64,000 nucleotides of DNA. It comes from Barnesiella merdipullorum. Lineage in GTDB: Bacteria; Bacteroidota; Bacteroidia; Bacteroidales; Barnesiellaceae. A program made the position numbers and the translations under genes. Every line of letters starts with the position of its first letter. The stretch's first letter is position 1. The notes beneath the pieces are model-generated. The model was not told where the DNA came from. It saw only the letters and a list, made by a program, of their open reading frames with translations, and made no database searches. Location of the stretch: positions 1-64,000 of the forward strand of contig DXBT01000023.1 of assembly GCA_019116365.1 (NCBI GenBank), in the 5' to 3' direction. Below are positions 17,214 to 23,984 of this stretch, in pieces.

Positions 17214-19559
17214 TTATCGTTTCAATCCCTTGACGACGGTCACCTCACGCTCGCCCAGCACCCTGAAGAAGTAGGCTCCCGGCGTCCAGCCCGAGGCATC
17301 GATGGTTACTTGTCGTTCGAGAGTATTCAGTTCGCGACGATAGAGCTCACGTCCGTTCTCATCGGCCACCATCAATCGACGGGAATTTTCGGGCAACTGC
17401 ACCGTTACCTCCTGGTCGAAAATCGACGGACAGAGGGTTATGGGAGCCTCGGTTACCGTCTTGACGGCACTCACGCCATTCACACTTTGCGTCACCTTGA
17501 TATCATAAGTCGATATGCTGTCGTTAATCGTGAGGGTAGCTACCCGCTCGTCGATGCCGTCGGGCAGACGGTCATACGAGATAAGCAGCGTATCGAGAGT
17601 GAGGCCATTGGGTTTTCCCACCACGCGGCACCATTCGGCATCGCTCTGAATCGGGGTCTCGTAGCCATATATCGAGAAGAAAGGATATTTGCTCGTACCA
17701 GCCTCTTTGCCTACTACCAGCGGCTCACGATCGGTCGGGATGGGCGACATGACCGAGTGCACGATCGAGGGCATAATCAGATAGGAAGTATGATTGGCCC
17801 CGGCAGGGAAATAGGTGCTCACATCGACCCACTCGCCCTCTTTGTACATATAGGCCGTGTTGCCATGATCGCGGAACTCGGCCATCGCAAACGACACATC
17901 CACGCTGTCGTTCTTCTCGGGGATACCATCGACCACGATAAAGAACTCGTCATCGACCACCTTGGGATTGAACTCAAAGGCGGTGCCTACCATCGTACCA
18001 CCCGAGGGAGTATCCAACTCGAACACACGCCACCAGGTCGAGTCGAGTTTCTTGCCCGGCAAACCGTTTTCGCTGGTGTAGAGATGCACGCCCACATCGG
18101 CAATCTGGTCGGTGAGACTTGTGGCCGAAGCAGTGACGAAATAGACATAGGCGCCAAATACCAGAATGGGGCGCGAGGGTTTGGAGAACTTCTCGGCATA
18201 GGCCGTAATACCTATCGTGTTGGTCCCGGGGAAGGTACCCCAATCTTCCATGTCGAAGGTGGTCGGTTGGTCGCCCGGCTCGAAGTTGGTAATGAATCCG
18301 CTGTATTCGACCGACACATCGGTGGCATCGTCCGACTCACCGTGCTCGTTGGCCACCTGGAGGGCTACCGACTGCTGGTGCAGGAAGTTATAGGCCACTA
18401 CAGGATTCTGTTCGGTCGAGGTTACCTGGGCATACGACTCGGGACTCACTCCACCGAAGGTCCACTGCCACGAGGTGGGATAGCCCGTCGAGTTGTCGTG
18501 ATACTGCACACCCACCAGCGGAGCCACCATGGGCAGACGGGTCTCGCTGTAACGGAAAGTGGCAGGCGGCAAGATGCGGGCCACGGGGGCAACGCCGGTC
18601 ACCTTGACAAAGGCGGTGCGGGTCTTGGTGTCGCTACCGTCGGCATTGCTCACCGTCAGGGTCACGTCATAGACTCCGTCGCGGGTGTAGTAAACCCGGG
18701 GATTCTGCTCGGTCGAGGTCGCCGGTGTTCCACCGGGGAACGACCACTGCCAGGCCGTGGGATTCCCTGCCGACATATCGGCAAAGGCTATCTCTTCGCC
18801 TGTGGTCACCTCTACCTGCTCAACAGCTTCTACGCCCGTTATCTGCAAACCGTCGATGGAGAAGTCGCCCATATAGCCACCCACGTTCATGTCGTCGTCC
18901 GAACCGGCGGTATAGGTAAAACGTATCTGCACCTGCTGCCCGGCATACTTCTCGAGCGACACGGCAAATTCGTGCCAGCGCCAGGGTTTCTCGCCGTTCT
19001 CGTCGCCGCTGTTCCACAGCAGTTCCGACGTGGCAAAGGCGTCGGTCGATACCGAGATATGCAAGCGGCAATAGTTATCCATATTTTGGCTGAAACCCAC
19101 ATAGCCCTTCAGCATGGCATTGGCCGGCACGTCGATTTGCGGACTGGTAGCCGAAGCAATGCCACGCCTATACATTTGTAAAGGCCCCCCGACAAAGAAC
19201 GATTGCACGTCGTCGGGGTCGATAGCTGCAAAGGCCTCGTCGCCGGTAGTGTTTTTCAATTCCCAAACAATATCTTCGGTATTGGTCAGTGTCCAACCGT
19301 CCGAACCGTCGTCAAAATCTTCTTCCCACACCGTCACGGCACTGCCCGCACTCTGGCAGCTGAAGTCGGCCGTTACACTGGCCGCTGTCGAACGGAACAG
19401 ATTCGGCATCGATTGCTTGCCGGCAAACGAAATGCGCGGTGCCTCTTCGGTCGGGGCTACCCGATCGTGCACGCGCTCGTTAACCCATTGCTGTGCGCCC
19501 ACCGGCAGAACAGCCCAGAGCGCAGTAGTCAGGATTAGGTTTGTAATTGTTCTTTTCAT
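17214..19559 (-). CDS. Type IX secretion cargo with PKD domains and C-terminal sorting tail
   Basis: 781 residues. A signal peptide (LILTTALWAVLPVGAQQ) leads to a MAM-like/choice-of-anchor J domain at about 70-240 (WEEDFDDGSDGWTL, YCRLHISVSTDAF). Two PKD-like domains follow (NPTAWQWSFPGGTPATSTEQ and PTSWQWTFGGVSPESYAQ). The last 80 residues have the Por secretion system tail (QEVTVQLPENSRRLMVADEN, then GWTPGAYFFRVLGEREVTVVKGLKR). It is exported by Sec and then the type IX system and likely anchored at the surface. Ligand unknown; no hydrolase domain is seen. Single gene with its own promoter and terminator. Confidence 0.87.
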   Translation of the reverse strand: MKRTITNLILTTALWAVLPVGAQQWVNERVHDRVAPTEEAPRISFAGKQSMPNLFRSTAASVTADFSCQSAGSAVTVWEEDFDDGSDGWTLTNTEDIVWELKNTTGDEAFAAIDPDDVQSFFVGGPLQMYRRGIASATSPQIDVPANAMLKGYVGFSQNMDNYCRLHISVSTDAFATSELLWNSGDENGEKPWRWHEFAVSLEKYAGQQVQIRFTYTAGSDDDMNVGGYMGDFSIDGLQITGVEAVEQVEVTTGEEIAFADMSAGNPTAWQWSFPGGTPATSTEQNPRVYYTRDGVYDVTLTVSNADGSDTKTRTAFVKVTGVAPVARILPPATFRYSETRLPMVAPLVGVQYHDNSTGYPTSWQWTFGGVSPESYAQVTSTEQNPVVAYNFLHQQSVALQVANEHGESDDATDVSVEYSGFITNFEPGDQPTTFDMEDWGTFPGTNTIGITAYAEKFSKPSRPILVFGAYVYFVTASATSLTDQIADVGVHLYTSENGLPGKKLDSTWWRVFELDTPSGGTMVGTAFEFNPKVVDDEFFIVVDGIPEKNDSVDVSFAMAEFRDHGNTAYMYKEGEWVDVSTYFPAGANHTSYLIMPSIVHSVMSPIPTDREPLVVGKEAGTSKYPFFSIYGYETPIQSDAEWCRVVGKPNGLTLDTLLISYDRLPDGIDERVATLTINDSISTYDIKVTQSVNGVSAVKTVTEAPITLCPSIFDQEVTVQLPENSRRLMVADENGRELYRRELNTLERQVTIDASGWTPGAYFFRVLGEREVTVVKGLKR

Positions 19560-19733
19560 ACACTTACACGATTAAAATATTTGATGAATTGGATTTCATG
19601 GCAAAGTCTCTCATGCAGCAGTTCTGCCCACCATACAGCATAGATGTAGATGAAGTTTTTTCATAGCTATTCTATATATAGTTGCGATTAACTATCTCAC
19701 GCCACTCCATGACGAGTCGCATACTGCCTTTTA

Positions 19734-19763
19734 CAAAGGTAGTAAATATTTACAATCTGCAAA
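19734..19763 (-). promoter_or_regulatory. Promoter of T9SS cargo gene
   Basis: On the minus strand TTTG (19760-19763), 18-base spacer, TACCTTTG (19734-19741). The predicted untranslated leader is about 170 bases. Confidence 0.6.
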
Positions 19764-19902
19764 CATTTTACAGGGATAATTTTAAATTAATCCATATAAT
19801 CAGTAATATTTCTGAAAAATATAAGAGAAATTGCATCTTTAATTACATTTTGCCCGATTCCCCGACGACCTTTGACATAGAGTCACACCTCCCCCCCTCT
19901 GG

Positions 19903-19934
19903 CTTGCATCGAGCTCACACTTTCACTACCTTTG
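19903..19934 (+). promoter_or_regulatory. Promoter of ATP-grasp-like gene, abutting the start codon
   Basis: CTTG (19903-19906), 20-base spacer, TACCTTTG (19927-19934). The ATG at 19947 is only 13 bases after the box, so the mRNA leader is at most a few bases. Confidence 0.65.
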
Positions 19935-19946
19935 CCACACGAAAAC

Positions 19947-21140
19947 ATGACTGCCGTGACTCTCTACCTTTTCAACCCCGAGAACGACCTGGCCCTGGCC
20001 TTTGGAGGCATCAACTACACGCCGCCTCCCGCCGCCCAGCATATTGCCCGTGAGCTGGCTCTGCTGCCGCTGTGGTATGCCCGCGAGGGAGAGGAGACGA
20101 CGATATGTACCCCCGACCCCGTGCCCGACGATTTCCGTCGCAGCCTCGAGCCGTTGGGACTCTCGTTCTCGACCGTCGCGTTCAAACAGATTGGCGAACT
20201 GCCCATCGACCGCATCGAGGTGTGGGGGTGGAACCTCGCTCTGGCTCACCGCCTGCGGCAAGCCGGCATCGACGAACGGCTGCTCCCCTCGCCCCGGCAA
20301 TGCAACCTCTTGCGCCCACTTGCCCACCGTCGTCTGGCAACCGAGGCGGGACAATATCTCACCCAACATATCGACTACCCCATGCCACCGCTGCCTGTCG
20401 AGTTGCACACCCCCGACGAAGTGCGCGCCTTTACCGAACAAAGCGACCGCAAGGTACTCAAGGCTCCCTGGTCGGGTAGCGGACGCGGACTCTACTGGAA
20501 TCTCTACGGCTACGACACCTCGCTGGCTCAATGGAGCAACGGCGTGCTGCAAAAGCAGGGAGTATTGATGGGTGAACCTTTTTACGAGAAACAGCGCGAC
20601 TGGGCCATGGAGTTTTACAGCGACGGCACCCGGGTGACCTTTGCCGGATTCTCGTCGTTTCTTACCGATAGCCACGGGGCTTATAAGGAGAATCGGCTCA
20701 CCACCGATCGACAACTTTACGAAGAGCTTTGTGCAACCGTCGAGCCCCACATCGTCACGGCCGTGCGCGAACAGCTCGCCCGGTTCCTCACCGAGCGTAT
20801 AGCCCCGGTCTATACCGGCTACCTCGGGGTCGATATGATGACCTACCTCGCCCCCGACGGCACGCCCCTACTGCACCCCTTCGTCGAGATCAACCTGCGC
20901 ATGAACATGGGTGTAGTGGCCCGCCGCATCGCCGACCGCTTCTTGGCTCCGGGTGTCGAAGGGCACTACCGCATCGACTACTTCCCCCGACCCGGCACGC
21001 TCTACAGCGACCATCAGGAGCGCCTCCACGAGAACCCTGCCCAGATTGTCAACGGACGATTCGCTGGCGGATACTTCGCCCTTACCCCCGTCCTCCCCGA
21101 CAGCCAATACCGAGCCTGCATCGAAATCGATGCCCGATAA
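19947..21140 (+). CDS. ATP-grasp-like protein of unknown function
   Basis: 397 residues. The ATG at 19947 is chosen because the -7 box overlaps the longer open frame that begins with TTG at 19932. The opening LYLFNPENDLALAFGG is distinctive. A glycine-rich nucleotide-binding segment (KVLKAPWSGSGRGLYWN, about 175-190), DWAMEFYSDGTRVTFAGFS and a C-terminal PFVEINLRMNMGVVARR with Glu-Asn metal ligands fit an ATP-grasp ligase fold. No signal peptide, so probably cytosolic. I recognise it only as a conserved Bacteroidales type without a known substrate. It stands alone with its own promoter. Confidence 0.7.
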   Translation: MTAVTLYLFNPENDLALAFGGINYTPPPAAQHIARELALLPLWYAREGEETTICTPDPVPDDFRRSLEPLGLSFSTVAFKQIGELPIDRIEVWGWNLALAHRLRQAGIDERLLPSPRQCNLLRPLAHRRLATEAGQYLTQHIDYPMPPLPVELHTPDEVRAFTEQSDRKVLKAPWSGSGRGLYWNLYGYDTSLAQWSNGVLQKQGVLMGEPFYEKQRDWAMEFYSDGTRVTFAGFSSFLTDSHGAYKENRLTTDRQLYEELCATVEPHIVTAVREQLARFLTERIAPVYTGYLGVDMMTYLAPDGTPLLHPFVEINLRMNMGVVARRIADRFLAPGVEGHYRIDYFPRPGTLYSDHQERLHENPAQIVNGRFAGGYFALTPVLPDSQYRACIEIDAR

Positions 21141-21277
21141 ATCCAGAGAACACCCGCAAAACCGTCCGCAAGGAACTATCGCGGCCACGTCGTATCACGG
21201 TTCGCAAACAGGTCAAACAAAAGCTAAATAATTGTATATAAACAGATTATATATCAACAAGAGAGTTCGTACAGGTA

Positions 21278-21350
21278 CAAAAAAAATTGATTGTCTCACG
21301 ACAACCAATCTTTGTTAACCTTAATCTTAATCTAATACTATGAAAAACAC
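21278..21350 (-). ncRNA. Candidate small RNA with intrinsic terminator
   Basis: On the minus strand a TATATTTG -7 box (21355-21362) is followed by about 70 bases that end in a hairpin (arms 21286-21295 and 21300-21309, nine pairs with one mismatch, TCAC/GTGA loop) and a run of eight T. No minus-strand ORF lies there, so the unit reads as a short non-coding RNA. Its central part has tandem GATTAA motifs followed by GGTTAACAAAG. The function is unknown. Confidence 0.55.
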
Positions 21351-21496
21351 AGTGCAAATATACGGCATTTTCTGTTATACAACATAATTTTCAAACATAT
21401 TTCATGCGATTTTAATATTATTTAAACATCGAAAGGGTAACCCATACGGCCACGAGCAGGTACCCCAACGCAACCCGAGAGCCGATGCAAAGGGGG

Positions 21497-21528
21497 TTTG
21501 CACGATCTGGCAAGATGTCGTATCTTTG
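21497..21528 (+). promoter_or_regulatory. Promoter of DEAD-box helicase, leaderless
   Basis: TTTG (21497-21500), 20-base spacer, TATCTTTG (21521-21528), exact consensus. The ATG at 21534 begins five bases after the box, at about the expected transcription start. Confidence 0.75.
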
Positions 21529-21533
21529 CAGCC

Positions 21534-22868
21534 ATGAAAGAAATATCGTCACTCATCGAAAAGGCGTGCCGCAACTTGAACATCGAGTCGCTGAACGGCA
21601 TGCAGAAACAAATGCTCGAAACGGCACAACGCCCCAACGATATCATTTTGCTCTCGCCTACCGGCTCGGGCAAGACGTTGGCCTTCCTGCTGCCGGTGCT
21701 GCAACGCATCGACCCCCGGATGGCCGGTGTGCAGGCGCTGGTACTGGTGCCGTCGCGCGAACTGGCTCTGCAAATCGAGAGTGTGTTGCGCAAGATTGCC
21801 GCAGGCATTAAAATCGTGTGCTGCTACGGAGGCCACTCGGTGCGCGAAGAGAGCAAGTCGCTCGAGGTGGCTCCGGCCCTCGTTGTGGGTACTCCGGGGC
21901 GCATTGCCGATCACCTACGCCGGGGACGTCTGTCGCTCGACACACTCGACACGCTGGTACTCGACGAGTTTGACAAATGCCTCGCCCTGGGCTTCCACGA
22001 CGAGATGAAAGAGATTATCGCCCCGCTCGAGGGGGTAAAGAAAAAGATTCTCACCTCGGCCACCGACAGCGAATCGCTACCGGGATTCACCGCCCTGCGA
22101 CGACCGGTAAAACTCGATTTCCTGGGTTCGAAGCGAAACGAGGAGGATGCTCCCAAACGGCTCTCGCTCTACCGCATCGCATCGCCCCAAAAGGACAAGC
22201 TCGATACGTTGCTGCTCTTGCTACGCAACCTCAAGCCGGGGCTTACGCTTGTCTTCTGCAACCAACGCGAGAGCGTGGAACGGGTTCAGCAATTTCTCAC
22301 CAACCAAGGCATCATCGCCGAGGCCTTTCACGGCGGCATGGAGCAGGCCGACCGCGAACGGGCACTCTGCAAATTCCGCAACCACAGCAGCTACATCTGC
22401 ATCTCGACCGACCTGGCGGCCCGCGGCCTCGACATCCCCGAGGTAAAATACATCATCCACTACCACCTGCCTGTCGATCTCGAAAGCTTCACCCACCGCA
22501 ACGGTCGCACGGCCCGCATGCACGCCGAGGGCGAAGCCTTTCTGCTTGTAGGACCCACCGAACAGTTGCCCGAGTATGCCGCCCAGGCGACCGACTTCCG
22601 ACTCGACCCCCGAGCCAATTGGCTGCAAACGCCACCGATGGCTACTCTACATTTCGCAGCCGGCAAAAAGGAGAAGATAAGCAAGGGCGATATCGTGGGG
22701 TTCCTCACCCAAAAAGGGGGATTGGCAGCCGACGAAATAGGACTCATCGAGGTAAAAGACCATTACAGCTACGCCGCCGTGGCGCGCAACAAGGCTCACG
22801 AGACGCTGCGCCACCTTCGCGACGAAAAGATAAAAGGCAAAAAGGTGAAGATTTCGTTCAGCTACTGA
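21534..22868 (+). CDS. DEAD-box RNA helicase with DbpA-like RNA-binding tail
   Basis: 444 residues from the ATG at 21534; the longer frame starting at 21498 would include the promoter. Motif I is LLSPTGSGKT, Ia VPSRELALQIE, Ib TPGRIADHL, motif II VLDEFDKC (DEFD instead of DEAD), motif III TSATD, motif V STDLAARGLDIPEV, motif VI HRNGRTARM. The last 70 residues (KGDIVGFLTQKGGLAADEIG, ending KGKKVKISFS) match the DbpA RNA-binding domain, which in E. coli DbpA targets 23S rRNA during 50S assembly. A ribosome assembly role is therefore likely but inferred. Monocistronic. Confidence 0.93.
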   Translation: MKEISSLIEKACRNLNIESLNGMQKQMLETAQRPNDIILLSPTGSGKTLAFLLPVLQRIDPRMAGVQALVLVPSRELALQIESVLRKIAAGIKIVCCYGGHSVREESKSLEVAPALVVGTPGRIADHLRRGRLSLDTLDTLVLDEFDKCLALGFHDEMKEIIAPLEGVKKKILTSATDSESLPGFTALRRPVKLDFLGSKRNEEDAPKRLSLYRIASPQKDKLDTLLLLLRNLKPGLTLVFCNQRESVERVQQFLTNQGIIAEAFHGGMEQADRERALCKFRNHSSYICISTDLAARGLDIPEVKYIIHYHLPVDLESFTHRNGRTARMHAEGEAFLLVGPTEQLPEYAAQATDFRLDPRANWLQTPPMATLHFAAGKKEKISKGDIVGFLTQKGGLAADEIGLIEVKDHYSYAAVARNKAHETLRHLRDEKIKGKKVKISFSY

Positions 22869-22886
22869 TTGGCTCCGTGACTCTCT

Positions 22887-22912
22887 GTCACCCGCACTCG
22901 ATGCGGGGTCTA
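22887..22912. repeat. REP-like hairpin
   Basis: ACCCGCA, CTCGA loop, TGCGGGGT (22890-22909), flanked by GTC and CTAG; starts about 20 bases after the helicase stop. Same core as the elements at 15745 and 23008. Confidence 0.6.
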
Positions 22913-22975
22913 GTCGAGTGCAAGCAAAAGAAATGTATTTTGCAGATATTTACCCAAGCCAGTATTCCTGGATAC

Positions 22976-23037
22976 CGCGTCGTAGCTCGGTATGACGTGT
23001 GTGTGTCACCCCGCACCCCGATGCGGGGTCCAGTGAC
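22976..23037. repeat. REP-like double hairpin
   Basis: ATACCG/CGGTAT arms around about 10 bases, then ACCCCGCA/TGCGGGGT around CCCCGA (23008-23029), flanked by GTGTC and CCAGTGAC. The third and best-conserved copy of the palindromic family, lying between the convergent ends of the helicase and pseudouridine synthase genes. Confidence 0.65.
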
Positions 23038-23078
23038 AATCTTTAGCGATAAGTCTTGCAGGTATTTTCTATCCTCCT

Positions 23079-23765
23079 TTATTTATCAGCCTCGACCATC
23101 TGCTCGAAAGCTTTCCACAGTTTGTCGTCGGGCACGGGAGCCGTCACGCTGACAAGCTGTTTCGACACGGGGTGAATAAACTCCACATGGCGGGCATGAA
23201 GCGAGATACCGCCGTCGGGGTTGGAGCGCTCGGCTCCATACTTCAAATCGCCCTTGATGGGCGACCCCATCTTGGCCAACTGGCAGCGTATCTGGTGGTG
23301 ACGCCCCGTCTTCAGATTCACCTCGAGCAACGTATAGCGGTCGCTATGAGCCAGCACCCGATAGTCGAGCACCGCCCGCTTCGCCCCCGGTCGCTCCCGG
23401 TCATAGGCCATCGACTTGTTACTCTTCTCGTTGCGCACCAGGTAGTGCACCAGTTCGCCGCTCTCCTGCTCGGGAGCCTGCTTCACGATGGCCCAATACT
23501 GTTTTTTCACCTCGCCGTTGCGGAACATCTCGTTAAGCCGCGAGAGCGCCTTACTCGTTTTGGCAAAGACCACCAGCCCACTCACCGGGCGGTCGAGGCG
23601 ATGAGTCACCCCCACGAAGACATTGCCCGGCTTGTTGTACTTCTCCTTGAGCCAAGCCTTCAGCGTCTCGCTCAACGGCGTGTCGCCCGTCTTGTCGCCC
23701 TGCACGATCTCAGAGCAGGTCTTGTTGACGATAATCACATGATTGTCTTCGTAGAGTACCTCCAT
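23079..23765 (-). CDS. RluA-family pseudouridine synthase
   Basis: 228 residues from the ATG at 23765. The frame is open for 100 codons further upstream, but that part is not family-like and crosses the promoter. The first residues EVLYEDNHVIIVNKTCSEIVQ are the usual RluA start. The catalytic aspartate is in GVTHRLDRPVSGLVVFAKT. GRHHQIRCQLAKMGSPIKGD is the conserved substrate-loop motif. It lacks an S4 domain, so it is a short RluA/TruC-like enzyme converting uridine to pseudouridine in rRNA or tRNA; the target site is unknown. Monocistronic. Confidence 0.92.
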   Translation of the reverse strand: MEVLYEDNHVIIVNKTCSEIVQGDKTGDTPLSETLKAWLKEKYNKPGNVFVGVTHRLDRPVSGLVVFAKTSKALSRLNEMFRNGEVKKQYWAIVKQAPEQESGELVHYLVRNEKSNKSMAYDRERPGAKRAVLDYRVLAHSDRYTLLEVNLKTGRHHQIRCQLAKMGSPIKGDLKYGAERSNPDGGISLHARHVEFIHPVSKQLVSVTAPVPDDKLWKAFEQMVEADK

Positions 23766-23789
23766 AGTTATCTCGTTTTGTTTTCGGCA

Positions 23790-23821
23790 CAAAGATAGTG
23801 CAAACCCGGCGGACCGACAAG
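23790..23821 (-). promoter_or_regulatory. Promoter of pseudouridine synthase gene
   Basis: On the minus strand CTTG (23818-23821), 20-base spacer, TATCTTTG (23790-23797). The leader is about 20 bases. Confidence 0.65.
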
Positions 23822-23984
23822 AGATTGCACTCGAGAAGCCTGCCCGAAGAGGACGAGGTGGAACTATAATAATATGAAGATTTACACCACCTTCACAGTA
23901 TTCCGCATAAAAAATTTTACCTTTGAGTCGTTTTTTTGTAACGAAACCCGGCGTTTTTACGTCTAAAGAGAAAAACGACACACA

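Larger units (their letters stand above)
19560..19946. other. Divergent intergenic region (T9SS cargo / ATP-grasp gene)
   Basis: About 390 bases, AT-rich. It holds the minus-strand promoter at 19734-19763 and the plus-strand promoter at 19903-19934. I see no other gene or repeat. Confidence 0.55.
21141..21533. other. Intergenic region with candidate small RNA and helicase promoter
   Basis: About 390 AT-rich bases. It holds a probable minus-strand small RNA (21278-21350) with its own promoter box and terminator, and at 21497-21528 the promoter of the DEAD-box gene. On the opposite strand a 15-codon ORF (MKNTVQIYGIFCYTT, 21340-21387) overlaps the small RNA promoter; I do not claim it is translated. 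Confidence 0.6.

Noticed and set aside
17154..19181. Plus-strand open frame of 675 codons
   Set aside because: Antisense of the T9SS cargo gene, which has a signal peptide, PKD motifs and a secretion tail.
21340..21387. 15-codon ORF (MKNTVQIYGIFCYTT)
   Set aside because: It starts from a plausible ATG but overlaps the minus-strand small RNA promoter, and there is no evidence for translation.
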